A stretch of DNA of 64,000 bases from Trichinella spiralis (Eukaryota; Nematoda; Enoplea; Trichinellida; Trichinellidae). Of the stretch, positions 25,281 to 37,407 are shown one piece after another. The DNA is taken from positions 12,027,121 to 12,091,120 of the forward strand of contig CM012954.1 of assembly GCA_000181795.3 (NCBI GenBank), written 5' to 3'. Positions within the stretch are counted from its first letter, which is position 1; each line of letters begins with the position of its first letter. Below the pieces are notes generated by a model that made no database searches, was not told where the DNA came from, and saw only the letters and a program-made list of their open reading frames with translations. The position numbers were made by a program, and so were the translations under genes.

Positions 25281-25290
25281 GGCGGGAAAG
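25281..25290 (+). promoter_or_regulatory. E2F-like site GGCGGGAAAG
   Basis: The ten bases match the E2F/DP consensus read from the opposite strand (CTTTCCCGCC). The site lies in the GC-richer core of the XPO5-DEPDC1 spacer. Confidence 0.45.
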
Positions 25291-25983
25291 TCAAATACGT
25301 TCGACAATCCAACCTTAACCGTGTTGCACTGACTTCCGTCACGATAGCCGTCAAACGAAACTAGATCAAGTGTCGACACAGTTTATTCAAAACGAATAAT
25401 AGTCAGCCAGGGATAATAAGACAAGAAATGACTCAATATAGCGCAAACAAGCAAAACACACTGAAAACAATCTTCAAAAGAAACGACAACGCCACACTTC
25501 CAGCTAAACTTTCTCACATCATGCGTCCCCACAGTACGCGACCTAGTCAGTCCTGACGCGCAGGTTTTCTAACGTTGATAACAGTATCCCCATTTCCGTC
25601 GTCCACAATATCATTTCGACAGTACAATAATTAGCACAAAAAGTAAATATGATTTTAGAACCACTAATTTAGAAAATTAAGATTATCGTAATTTAAAATT
25701 AAATGCAAAGTAAGATTTAAACAAGTACAGCGTTTCATTAATTGGAAGAATTTTTCTTTTTCTGTAATTAGGTCAGATATATTTAAATTTTTATTGCTTT
25801 ATTTCAGAATATTTTAGAAATAAAAATGATTGTATATTCTAAGAAACAGTTAAATTTTATATGTTTTACTTTTGTGCTTAATTTGTTGCTGTTATCCTCA
25901 GTTTTTGATTTTTGAATTCAAAATTTGCTGCCTAAATGAACTTGAAAGTCATTCATTATTACTTTTGAATTATACTGTACTCT

Positions 25984-25993
25984 GGCGGGAAAG
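25984..25993 (+). promoter_or_regulatory. E2F-like site GGCGGGAAAG
   Basis: Identical ten-base copy of the site at 25281, ending 27 bases before the ATG of DEPDC1. Vertebrate DEPDC1 genes are cell-cycle controlled, which makes E2F input plausible. Confidence 0.5.
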
Positions 25994-26020
25994 CATCAAA
26001 TTGTTTTATTTAACTTATTT

Positions 26021-28835
26021 ATGGCATCTCAAATAAACGAACGATATGCCGCAACACAGATGGTATTAAGTTTATTTTCATATTTAAATTTATTAATCAC
26101 ACACACTTGTCTTAGTGGAATGACGCTCTCAGAGCTTTTCGTTCTACAATGCCACTTCGAGAACACAAAAGGAAGTTAAAATCTTATCCAAATACATTTA
26201 CCGGTTGCGAAGCTGTAAATTGGCTACATGGTTATTTATGTGCGCGTTCGAATCTCCAGCGCCCTGTGACGAGGTTTACTGCTTTTACTTTACTGCTTAA
26301 TTGCTTTAATGTTTATAAATGTAATTTACATTATTTGGAGTTGCTGTTAAATTGCTATTCTTGATTGAAATTCCAGAATAATATAAATAGTTTTAGAGAT
26401 CAAATGAACCTAAATGTTTGTTTTTTATCTTAGAGATCAAGCGTTTTCTCTATTACAAAAGTTTGCTGGTTGCAATGTATTTGTTGATGCAAAAACAGAA
26501 AAGCAAATTTTTGAGGAAGAGTTGAAAGATGATGAGACATTATATAGGTGAGTTAATGTTTTATCTGTTTATATTTACGGTATAATACCAACATGATTTT
26601 ATTATTATGCAAATCGTCACCGGAAAAAATAATGAATTTTAGTTTTGTATTATGGATGGAAATATATTAATATAACTGAAATTTTGATTTCAGTTTTACA
26701 GACATACCAGTCTCTTCATTGACACAAACACCACTGGCTTTAAAAAATATGCCTAAAAGTTGTCCTACAACTAATATATCAGATTTATTAAAGCGTTACG
26801 AATTGGCTGTCCCTGTGACTACAGATTCTTACAGGCCTTTGACATACAATGAAGCTTCAAGTAAGTATATTTAATCAACTTAAGATTTTTAGTTTTATTA
26901 TTATACTGCTTTGAGTTCATTATTTGATTTTTAGCTCAGCACATGTCATCTATTTCTTCAAAAAATGCAGTTGGCGAAATTTGGAAAACAACTTGCTTGG
27001 AAAGGTACAAAGTGATTCCTTGAACTTTTGAATTTTAAAAAAAAATATTGAAGAAATATGTAAAACTTGACTGAAAATCTTTTAAGTTTGATGAAACTGT
27101 TGAAAGTGGACTCACTGAATATGTTGGACGTCAGCAATATTTCATCACAGAATATTGCATTTAATGTAAGTCACCTTAACGATTATGGTATGGCAACGGT
27201 GCAGAACAGATCAGGTAAGCATTCCGATTTTAATAATCGATAAAATCTTAAATGTTTTTTTAGATGACTTACCGAAATGGATATTACAAGCCATGAAGTG
27301 TTTGGCACACTGTAAAACATTATAAAAGCTCATATATTTATTTTTTGCTTATTGATTGTTTTTTTTTCGAATATCTAGGGCCTTGGCAAAATGACCTGCT
27401 CGATACTTCATGTTATGTTGGTTTTGAACGTGACGTATTGCGAACTATTGTCGACTTTTTCAACTCACCTCAATGTGGTTGTTTGATTCCACAGAATTTT
27501 GAATCTCTCTTATTAGATATATTAGGTAATGATGATTTATTAGTGTTGATGGTACATGTGCATCATTAACTTTATTAAGAAAGAGCTGAAACAATTGAGA
27601 AAGATAATCGTCAGAAAGAGCACCAAAATATCGAACTCGCATGCAGTAGAACGATGTTGGATATTTTTAATACTTGCATGACCACTGGTTCAATTCCAGA
27701 CGCAATTCAGGTTGATCCGACATCGTCTATGTTAAGCATGGGCGAATTTCAACCGAGTTGTTTATCACCAGTTACGATAAATAAGGAAGGTAGTTCGTGC
27801 AAATGGATGCAAGCGTCGTCAAAGTTGAATCCAATGGCTGCTGGCTCTCGTGCTAGCATTTCTTGTGCTATGTCCCGTACAAATTATTTCGAATTTATTG
27901 AACCAACAATATCATGGCGTCCTCGTATGCGTTCCAGCATTGCTGAATATCCTTCAGGCCGTCTTGGTCAAGCAGGTTTGTCGTCTAGGAATTTGAGAGA
28001 TCTTTGCACATTGGTCACTTTCAAGACAACCGAAGCACGTATCTTTGCCGTTGAAGCGGTTCAAATCGTTTTATTATTATTACAACCACGTCAAAGACGA
28101 TGGTTGCAGATTCTTTTGAGATTCATGGCTAGAGTATCGGTAAATCATTGTTTACATTTGGATAAACTGAAGAGTGTCTCAAATCGCGTGTTGGTGAGTA
28201 GATCATTTTATTTGTTCTTTATTTTAGACTATGTTTGATTTCATATTTTATTGAGATTGTGGATGCACTTGCTAACTGCTTTTCATCCAAGGAATCACGA
28301 ACAGAAGGCAAAAATGTGCATCGATTGTTAGATTTTTTGTTAAATTTTCAATTTGACATTTTCAAAGTACCCAAACGATTAGAAGAAGATGTGAAAGCGA
28401 AAATCTGCTTAGAGGGGGAGTGTTCGGTGAGTTGTTTTTCTGTCAATTTATTTTTATTCATTTTCAATTTATTTGATTTTTTGATATTAATTAAGGCATT
28501 GTATAATGAAAATAATCCACCCCTGTATTGTGATCGAATTTCCGTTGAACAGTTCAATCGCCAGTCATTTGATTCATCCAAAGATGCATTGATGCAGTTG
28601 CTTGATACGATTATCAACGACCCTTCGTCGACCGATCGAGAAAAAAACAAAAACTTAAAAAGGGTATTATCTGCTGATCAGACTAAAATTTGCTTTCTTG
28701 ATGTATTTTATGTTTTAGTTTCAAAAAACGTATCCAATTTTATTTCAAGAGCGCTTTCCTGATCAAGTCGATACATTGTCAACAAAAAGAGAAGGATGGT
28801 TGAATAAGTTAAAGGAGAAACTAAAGATAAAATGA
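26021..28835 (+). CDS. DEPDC1: DEPDC1-type protein (DEP plus RhoGAP-like)
   Basis: Twelve exons, 647 residues: 26021-26062, 26116-26273, 26434-26547, 26694-26860, 26935-27004, 27087-27214, 27264-27311, 27379-27525, 27580-28193, 28256-28426, 28496-28663, 28719-28835. Phases all agree. The DEP domain (about 15-95) shows WNDALRAFRSTMPLREHKRK and FTGCEAVNWL, as in DEPDC1A/B. DLPKWILQAMKCLA and CYVGFERDVLRTIVDFF open the RhoGAP-like domain; LLLLQPRQRRWLQILLRFMA continues it after an insert of about 150 residues rich in Ser/Pro. Such proteins act at the cell cortex in division; C. elegans LET-99 is a divergent relative. DEPDC1B has 529 and DEPDC1A 811 residues. Exon 10 uses TTATTGAG as acceptor; the stronger TTTTAG at 28227 would break the frame. 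Confidence 0.9.
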
Positions 28836-29869
28836 ATTTCGATTACATCCTATATATCAGTATTCAATTCTAAACAAAAATCTTACATAATTCGTATACC
28901 TATTCATATTTATGTTCTTTTCGGAACGTTATTCTTATGATTTTTATTTATGTAGCGATTTTATGAATTTTATTATTTACAAACAGTGATTCTTTACCGT
29001 CATTCATTCCTCTTACAATTAAGAGAGTTCATCTATTAAATTTGAAATTCGAAAGTGCTTTTGACAAGTGCATTTACGTGATAATTTGTTTAATAAAACT
29101 TTGATGATACAATTATGCCTCGAAACATTATGTTTAAACTTGAAATTCAAAGTTACACTTTTAAAACAAGTTAACAATGGCAACTTTGACAAACGTTACT
29201 TCTGTAATCTGAAGGTGCCATTTCCAATTCACTGAAAAACTTTCGACTAACAACGCATTGTATGATTTAAGTTGATAGATAATCACGACATAAACGCAAA
29301 AGACTATGTCAAGTTCCCATTTGAGAATTCGACTACATATCAGTAAACAGTCAGCATGTGTCAGTATTTACGGTAGGAGTACGGTATAATTTGGGCTACA
29401 AACGGAGTAGTTGTCCCTGATAGATTTGATGATTCTGCTTGTTCTAATTTATCCAGGTATTGTTTAACATTTGAAAATATATTTAAATTATTTAAAATTT
29501 AGTTTTCAAATATTTTAAACTGTGATGCAAATATATAGCAGATCAATATGAACAATCATCAGTGTACCAGAGATGTAGGTATTGTCTAAGGACCAAAATA
29601 CAGCATATATATATATATGTTAATTTATTTATATATTTATATGCGTAAATACATAGATTTTGATAATTCTGTAATAAAAAAGTTATTTAATAGTAATTTT
29701 GAATACATAACATAAGTGTTGTAATTTAGAAATATTAATGCTTGATTATCTCTTATAGTATAGCGTGCATGCGCTTATAGTCTGACATAACAAAAGTTGA
29801 CATTCTCTGACTGTTTGCTGTCTTACTTGAAAATCTCTAAGCTGTTGCAGCATAATTTGAAACTTTACA
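28836..29869. other. Spacer between DEPDC1 and SNRPG
   Basis: About 1 kb, AT-rich, with a slightly GC-richer patch at 29320-29460. No exon or RNA gene was recognised; it includes the SNRPG promoter. Confidence 0.5.
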
Positions 29870-30325
29870 ATGAGCAAAGCACATCCACCAGAATTGAAGA
29901 AATATATGGATAAAAAGATGCAATTGCGACTGAATGGCGACAGAAAAATCTCTGGCGTTCTTCGAGGCTTCGATCCATTTATGAACATGGTAAAAACCTT
30001 TAATAATTTATGATTTGTTTTATAAACAAAATTATTTTGCTTTAAATATGGATGTGTGTGTACATATTGATTTGTATAATTTTAATTATGAATACAAATC
30101 TGTCTAGTTTTATAATTTCATTACTGTAAAGCTTTGTTCAAGTTTTATCAAATGTTGAGCATCACATTTCAAATTTAACATCGATTTCTTAATGAGCATT
30201 GAATTCAATTTTAGGTTATTGATGAAGCTGTTGAACATTTGAAGACTGGAGAGCAGATTATGATCGGCATGGTTGTGGTTCGCGGAAATTCTGTCACGTT
30301 AATGCAGATATTGGAACGTGTGTGA
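29870..30325 (+). CDS. SNRPG: Small nuclear ribonucleoprotein G (Sm G)
   Basis: Two exons, 29870-29989 and 30215-30325, give 76 residues, the same length as human SNRPG. The protein is nearly collinear with it: [16 protein letters not shown] at the start, then [11 protein letters not shown] (Sm1 motif) and [11 protein letters not shown] (Sm2 motif). Sm G is one of the seven proteins that form the ring on U1, U2, U4 and U5 snRNA, and is needed for pre-mRNA splicing. The intron is 225 nt and sits inside the Sm fold just after Sm1. Confidence 0.97.
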
Positions 30326-31012
30326 TAATTTATCGAACTGAAAAATAAATTTGAATTTTGTTTCGATGTATTTATTGATTTTAGTTCGGTTTTTCTTTTT
30401 CTGCAACACTTAATAGAATGAATGCAATCTTCATTTGTAAACAGAATTAAAAGACTTTGTTCCAACTTAGGTCAAATCTGTTCACTACATGTGAGCTTAA
30501 GAATTAGATTTTTTATTGATTTCAAGGTGAATGAGAAGGTGAGTTACGATTTGCTTATGAAAATGCAATTATAAAATTTTCAAATTAAACATTTTGACTA
30601 ATGCAGCAGTAAAGCTTTAACAAATGAACAAGTTTACAAAGCAAGTTCAAGGCTGCATCTATCAGTCGTGACTGCATAAGAATATTATTTTGAACAAATG
30701 AAAAAAAGATTATAAAATTTCTAATAAAAATTCTGGCAAAAATTTGTCCCAACTTGGTCTATCTCAATAAAAAGGTTAGGTATGTTAGTGTGAAAAACGT
30801 AAAGTACGAAATATGACTTGTGCAAACAAATTCAGCGGTTAATGTACAGTTTATTAATAATATTAACTTAACAGATGAGATATATTTTAGCATAATGAAA
30901 TTTTGAATAAGAAAACGGGTTATAAATAACAATTTACCAAAATTGAACTTGATTTGCTTTTGCAAAAGATTATACAGTATTCAATTTAATTTTTTGTAAT
31001 GACAGATAGTTA
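30326..31012. other. Spacer between SNRPG and the SNM1 gene
   Basis: AT-rich 687 bases; nothing recognised beyond expected UTR and promoter sequence. Confidence 0.5.
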
Positions 31013-33439
31013 ATGGATTTTGATGTATGGAACTATGAATCATTAAAAACTAGACTTAGGAAAAGAAGAATTTCTGGGGAAGTTATTTGCACACTGACGG
31101 AAACTTCACCTCTTAAAATGAATAAAAATGTGCGCAAAGCATCTCAGCAGAGGTTAAGTATAGCCGTTTAAATTAAAATTCATATTATAATTCTGTTCAT
31201 TTTTTATTACTCTATTGTTTTACAAAATTCAAAATTTTCATGTAATTATTCACTCAAAATTTGTTTAGCTTGACCAAATTTTTCAAACGAGAAAATGGTG
31301 ATCAATCAAAAAAATATTCGTTTAATGAAAAGCAGTCTGTTAAAGAAGCTGGCACGTTCTCGTCAGTATCCAGTGTCCGTTCACTAGCTAAAGAAAAGCC
31401 AAAAAAACTGTCACGTACTCGTAGGCATTCTTCAAGCAGCGGTCAGACCACGATTACTGAATTTTTCAAATTTCCTGATGGAAAAGGAAAAGTAGTTGAA
31501 AAAGTTAAAGTAGCTAATAATCAGAAACAAGCATCTTCGACTTCAGCGTCGTCAGCAAATGTTGAGCATAAATTTAGAAGGTGTCCCAAGTATAAATTTG
31601 TGCCAGGTTTGTTTTCTTCATTTTCATTTCAATTATTTCACAAGATATTGGGCACTGCTCTTAAAGTAGCAATGTCATTTACTGTAATTATAAATTGAAA
31701 CGAATTATATAGTCTTATTCAGAATATGTTTATTATTTTTAGGAACCTCATTTGTGGTTGACGCTTTCAAATTTGGAAAGATTCCAGACATCGAGTTATA
31801 CTTTTTGTCGCATTTTCATTACGATCATTACGTTGGTTTGACTCGCCATTTTGATGCTCCAATATGCTGCAGCCAAGTGGGCAACTAATTTCTTCATCTG
31901 CGCGATATAATAATTTCTTTTCTAAACAGATCACAGCAAGCTTGGTGCATCTGAAATTGAAAGTTCCGAAAAGCTTCTTACGTGTGCTCAGTGTCAATGA
32001 ATGGATCGATCTTGGAGATGATAATTCAGTTATACTGATTGACGCAAATCAGTAAATATTCACCTCTGAATTTACATTACAGTTTAAAAAATATTTTTTT
32101 TACTTTTAGTTGTCCTGGGGCGGTGATGTTTTTATTTCATCTTAAAAATGATCATTACGTATTACATACGGGTGATTTTCGGGCCGAACGAGTGGTTTTG
32201 GATAATCCCATTTGGTCGTCTATACGAGTAGACTATTTGTATTTGGATACAACATATTTCAATCCGGCTTATATATTTCCATGCCAAATGGTCGCAATTA
32301 CGAAAATGATTTCAATTGTTAAACAAATTCAGCAACAGCACAACAAATTGCTCATTTTGGTAGGTACTTATGAAGTTGGTAAAGAGCGTATATTTACAGG
32401 TAATTATGAATGAAAAATTGTGTTTGCTTTTCTTAAAATAATTATAACATATTAGCTCTTGCGGAAGCTTTGGATTGTAAAGTGGCTGTGGAAAAGAATA
32501 AAATGCAAACATTGAAATGTTTTGATGATAAAAAGCTTTCAGATTCCCTGACTTTGCTCAAATCATCTACATTTTTGCACGTAGTATCTATGGGTGTCTT
32601 GAACAGACAAGTGAGAACATTTTCTGTTGTATTATTTTTTGAATGGTTATTATTTTTTTTTAGAAATTGACCGCCTATCTTGCCTCATATCCCACCTACG
32701 AACATTTAGTTGCTATTAAACCAACAGGCTGGGAATTTTCCGGCCGAACAGAGGACAATTTGATTGATGTACAGAAAATGAACAAAATCACAATCTTAGG
32801 TAAGCGATTCATATTCCGTATATACGTATTACAGTATGACTAGTTTGAATAAAAGCAGAAATTTTTACTAGCACACAGAATAAAGTATTTCATTATTATA
32901 ACAATTTCAATTATTCAATCATCATTGTGCAAACAACCTTTTCCAACAATGGGTTATTTTTTTCATTAATAAACTTTATTCTTTGATCAGGTATGTTGGG
33001 TGCGGTCCGGAGAGTTTACGGAATTTTTCCGGAAAAGCAAGTGCAAGTTTGATGAAGTTGGAATTGTTTTTTCTTGCATAGTTTGAAATCTAGTAAATTT
33101 ACGTAGCCATGAGGGAGGAAGTATTTTGAGAAATTTGAAGTGAAAACAGGTTAACTTGTATATTTGATGATCGAGAATATAATGTTTGCACGATGGGTTT
33201 TACTTTTTGCATTTTTATTGGAACATCTGAGGTTTGAAATTTTGTTTTTTGCAATTGTACATTCTGAATGGGATTTTTCATTTTTTGCAGGAGTACCGTA
33301 TTCAGAGCACTCCAGCTTTGCTGAATTGAAGCAATTTGTTTTGAAACTTCGACCCAAGCAAGTGGTGCCAACAGTCAACGTTTCGGCTAGAGCCGAAATC
33401 AACCGAGTCATCGGCCAGTGGTTAAACGAATCATCATAG
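31013..33439 (+). CDS. DCLRE1A: SNM1-family DNA cross-link repair nuclease
   Basis: Eight exons, 487 residues: 31013-31152, 31269-31606, 31743-31876, 31930-32051, 32110-32399, 32456-32610, 32664-32799, 33291-33439. The metallo-beta-lactamase core shows HFHYDH (residues 183-188), then [30 protein letters not shown] and [11 protein letters not shown]. The beta-CASP part follows, with [17 protein letters not shown] and a VVPTVNV end. This order is typical of SNM1A (DCLRE1A), a 5' exonuclease that works on interstrand cross-links and telomere ends. Two PCNA-binding PIP boxes precede the nuclease: QQSLTKFF (45-52, across the first intron) and QTTITEFF (106-113). The N-terminal part is far shorter than in human SNM1A (1040 residues), and the UBZ zinc finger was not seen. 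Intron 7 is unusually long (491 nt). Confidence 0.9.
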
Positions 33440-34225
33440 TTTTAAATTTTGAATATATTTTGTAAAAATTTTATCTGTTCATTTTCTAAGCAATGGTTGA
33501 AAAAAGTAAATTGCAAAAAAAATGGAATTATTAGTGAATGAACGATTGAATGGAATATATATATATATATATATATATAATGTTATAAAATAATGATTGA
33601 AGAGAATGGAAAATTGGTACTTTTCGAAAGTGGTGGTGAATTTTGCTAATTTTGCCATAATGATGACCGCTTTGTCGAATCAGAGCAAGTCCATTTTTGT
33701 AAACAGTTTGTAAACAAATTTGCATCGTCAAACTGGGGCAGTCGGTTTGTGAATAAGTGAAAAAGCTGTTGTACAATATGTCCCATATTGAACACCACTT
33801 TCCCATGGACGAAGAGTATGCGCATATTGTCATCAAGTGTTAAGTTTGCAGTTTCAAGCTCAAGCTGAGACTTTTTTTTAATGACAGGCCAGTTATTTTT
33901 TATAAGACGAAAAAAGCTTTTGCCCATTTTGCTTCGACAATTGGATGGAAATTATCATCTCGTCCTATTTCATCAGTTATTGGTGTTTTGTTTTTATTTA
34001 AATTTATTTCATGTGAATTGAATTGTCAGTGTTGGGTGTTGTTCATTTTTGTATTGTTCATTTTGTCGTTTAATGCGTAGGTGATGAAATTCCATCTGGT
34101 GACGGATGCATCATAGGTCGACTTTTTTCAGCATGCTATTAACAATGAATCATCTATCTTTTCATTGAAATTAAAACAAAACAAATCAATAAAGGTATTA
34201 TTAATATTTTTTCTTTGTTGGTTGG
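33440..34225. other. AT-rich spacer
   Basis: Contains an (AT)n tract at about 33555-33579. The chance ORFs on the minus strand (33531-33927) have no splice or family support. Confidence 0.5.
33555..33579. repeat. (AT)n microsatellite
   Basis: About twelve uninterrupted AT units. Confidence 0.9.
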
Positions 34226-34425
34226 TTATTCGACGAGTTCATGGCCTTCAGTTACAGAATGGTTTCGCTTGAGGCTGATAGTGGTGGGCGACCAGTTCTT
34301 TGGAAATTATCTTCCAACCGGTCTTAGAAGCAAGGCCTTGTGGAACTGGGTACGCAGGGGCGGAATTCTTGGCTGGTCAACAATTGGAACAGGCGAAAAG
34401 CATCTTCAACACAGTCGACCGTCAT
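34226..34425 (-). CDS. Possible small two-exon gene, 47 residues
   Basis: Exons 34354-34425 and 34226-34297, each 72 nt, joined in phase 0 by a 56-nt intron (donor GTACCC, branch-like TTCTAAG, acceptor ATTTCCAAAG). The product begins MTVDCVEDAFRLFQLL and ends HELVE. A TGA lies directly before the ATG in the same frame, so this is the full reading frame. The region is GC-richer than its surroundings and codon use looks coding on this strand. The plus-strand ORF over the same bases is less protein-like. No family was recognised. The gene would be divergent from BBLN. Confidence 0.35.
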
Positions 34426-34782
34426 GACTCACCTTTCGGCTTACTGTAGTTTATTTGTGTCTATAATTATATGACGCACGCGCGCGAGCGTTGTTTCCAT
34501 TTCGCACGTTAGTCAGTCGAATCGCGCGCTGCAACTGCTCAACTCCAACCGAAAACTACTCGCTCATTCGATTTTTCCTTCTTCTGTTTAGCCGAAAAAT
34601 AAGTAAACAAACAAGCAAACAAACAAACAAACAAATAAACAACCAACCAACCAACCAAGGAGACGTTTTTGTGTTCCAATTCTTCACTATACTTTTGTTT
34701 GTTCACAATACCGGTTGAAGAAGCACACGGTTTGCATATATCCATGCACAGTTTTGTTTTGATTTGAATAAACTCTTTACAG
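34426..34782. other. BBLN upstream region
   Basis: Holds a GC-rich patch (about 34470-34560) and a tetranucleotide tract of AAAC and AACC units at about 34601-34659. An acceptor-like CTCTTTACAG sits directly before the BBLN ATG, which suggests a 5' UTR intron or trans-splice acceptor. Confidence 0.5.
34601..34659. repeat. (AAAC)n/(AACC)n tetranucleotide tract
   Basis: Tandem AAAC-type units pass into AACC units; slightly imperfect. Confidence 0.9.
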
Positions 34783-36607
34783 ATGCCTTGTGAAACAAAC
34801 AATGCCGACGAGAGTGGGAAAATCAACGGTGATATTGGTGAACAAACCCCAACCACGCCGGTACGCTTAAGACGCAACGGAAACAACTCTACCGCCGATA
34901 GTCACGAGGTAATTCGTCGAGGTTTGGCCACTTTGGCAGAAACTGATTTGGAAGAAAATATGACCGGTAAGCAAATTTATCCATATTCAACTAATACACT
35001 GTTTTTTTAAATCATTTTTTGACATAAAATTTACACGATTGATTTTTTTTCAATGTCTCATTCAAACTAATGAACATTTTTTTATCGTTATTTCTGATGA
35101 TCAGGTTCAGCAGTTTTTTCTTCTTGAAGAAAATCTTCATTAAAAGAATATTATTTCAATACTTCTACATTTCTATTGCAAGCGAGCTTGACTGGGCTTG
35201 ACAGCAACTTTCATGAAATGAGTTTTTTTTTCATTTTCATCCTTGCAAAAATAATTCTATCAATAGCATGCAATTTTATGCTAATCATCACCAGTAGCGT
35301 CAATGATTTTTCTACATTTATTTTTCTGATAATTCGAAATAGGAAACAAAAAAAACAGTATTATAAATAAATTTGTCGACCAAAAATTCGAAATATCATA
35401 ATGTTGATTTATTCATTTATTTATTGTGACGTTGTCTTGGAACAAATAGAAAACAAATAGATACAAGGAAATTGTTTGTTCTTGGTCAGACAAGTCGGCA
35501 AAGCTGATGTCAACTGGCAATGAATTGCTTGTCGCTTTGAGAAAAATGAAAAATATGCAACTAGCATTTGTTGTGATTCGAAACATTTTTCAGTATTGAT
35601 TTTATTTTTATTTCCATCTAATTTTTTCATTCTACTCATTAGAAAGAAATTCCATTTGAATACAACAAAACAATTGAATTTTGCTTGGCAGTAATATTTC
35701 AGTTTTTGAACTGACATTTTGCTTTTTTTTGCTGGGTGTGATATTTTTATTACGGAACGTGTCATAGGAAATTGTTTATTGCATAAAAACTTCTTAGCAC
35801 AACTTTTGCAGGTTGGTAATAAATAGAAATTATTGTTAAAACTAGTTGCCGGAGACTGGCTCCAAAAGAGCACTTTGCTTTAATCTTACTTTGTAAAGCG
35901 TCAAGTTAGCTTTACTCGACCAAAAGAAGCAGCTGTTTACAACATTATACATGTTTGAAGAGTGTAAATTATTGTTGAATTATATTTTAACAAATGAATA
36001 AAGTTATTTTTACTTATTTGCATAACTTTTTTTCCTTTTGTGCATTCAATTGGATTGTATTACTGTAAAACTAAATGGTGGTCAACGTTTTTTCTTTCTT
36101 GAACAAACATCGACAGATTATTTGTGTAAATTTGAAATCAGATCGAAATTTGTATCCATTTATAAAATTGATTTGAATTTCATTTTCAAATTTGCAAAGT
36201 AAATGATTATTATCACATTATTATTATTCTGCATTATTGTTGTGGAAGAAATATTTTTATAGAGATAAAGAAACTAGATTCACAAATTGACCATTTGAAT
36301 GACTATATGGCCAAAGTGGAACGTCGAAATTCAGAACTGACGGGCCGATTGCAATCATTTTTACAGTCGCAAAAAGAAGAACGCGACAAACGACGTGCAT
36401 CATTTTATCAGGTGAAATACTAATTTTAATAATTTTTTCCAGCTCTATTTACATATTTATGTTTAATTTTAGAGACAACAAGAATCTGAAGCAGCACAGA
36501 TCGAATTCAACAATCAAGTTCGTGCAATGTTGATGCGATGCCAACAGGCGCGTGGCGGACCACCGATTGACACATCCGGCTACGGTAACGGTGCATTTTT
36601 TTCCTGA
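34783..36607 (+). CDS. BBLN: Bublin-type coiled-coil protein
   Basis: Three exons, 34783-34966, 36263-36411 and 36473-36607, giving 155 residues. The centre is a coiled coil: EIKKLDSQIDHLNDYMAKVE and RNSELTGRLQSFLQS, about residues 62-100. Its pattern matches bublin (human C9orf16, NSMLDQINSCLDHLEEKND...LHARLQELLES), whose C. elegans form BBLN-1 controls intermediate filaments at the apical gut surface. The coil continues through a basic, Gln/Glu-rich segment. An acidic N-terminal tail has a TPTTPVRLRR segment, possibly phosphorylated. Human BBLN is only 83 residues, so both tails are longer here. The first intron is large (1296 nt). A GTAACG near 36585 could be a donor, but reading through to TGA 36605 gives a sensible end. 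Confidence 0.6.
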
Positions 36608-37407
36608 CTCATTTTTTGGTTGGTGACTTCAAAAGCGAAAATGACGACAGTTGTTACAGTGACGTGGCTGGCCAACAGCTGCCTTTTTTCATGGAAAAAT
36701 GAATACATATTTCATTTTTTAGTATTTGTCTTTTTTTTTCTATTCTTCCAAAATTCAACGCAGCCTCGCTATTTTTGTTCCTGATTGCATTTATCCCATA
36801 TCACAGCTACGGTTGTCCATGCATGTTGACTGCCACGTTGCGTTATTTATTTCTCTTTTTCTTTTTTACAGTAGAATATGTGAAAAGTTTTTCTTTTATT
36901 CCTTCTGTTCCTGTTTATATTTGGAATATTGGTAAAATTGGTTGAATAGTTTTTGTTTTTTTTCTACATGTACATTTTAATCTTTTGTTACTGTACAAAT
37001 GGGTGTCTGAAAAGAACAACTTGAGGCATTGGACTCTTCAAATTATGGTAACCGTTGTTGCAGTTGGCCGATTTTGTGAACAATTACGTGACAATAGAAA
37101 AGTACAATTGTAAAAGTTTTCGTCTGCATTTTTCTCTTCAATAATCTTTATACTTTATGAAAATAGTACTTACTTTGAACAAGTGAATGATAAATTTCGC
37201 ATGTGCAAAGAATTTCATTCGTGTAAAAAATCAAGCGCAGTTCAATTCGAGCATCGTAAACAACAATTAAAAATTTATTTATATTCAAACATTGAATCAA
37301 TAACGTTAACAATTTGTAAAAATGAACAAACAAATGCGGCAGCATTTTTTGATAATCAATATCCTGAAACAGCTACAGTAAGTGAAAAATTATGTTTGAA
37401 AATAGTA
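36608..37407. other. Spacer between BBLN and CDC37
   Basis: Convergent 3' regions of the two genes; T-rich. No gene recognised. Confidence 0.5.

Larger units (their letters stand above)
24616..26020. promoter_or_regulatory. Shared upstream region of XPO5 and DEPDC1
   Basis: Divergent 1.4 kb spacer. A GC-richer patch at about 25200-25570 stands out from the AT-rich flanks. It contains one E2F-like site, and a second copy lies just before DEPDC1. No exon was recognised here. Confidence 0.5.

Noticed and set aside
34215-34427. 70-residue plus-strand ORF
   Set aside because: It overlaps a better-supported minus-strand exon pair; a GC-rich patch leaves many frames open by chance.
35421-35873. 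150-residue minus-strand ORF inside BBLN intron 1
   Set aside because: Long for chance, but composition is Lys/Phe/Ser/Asn-rich without motifs, splice support or known relatives.
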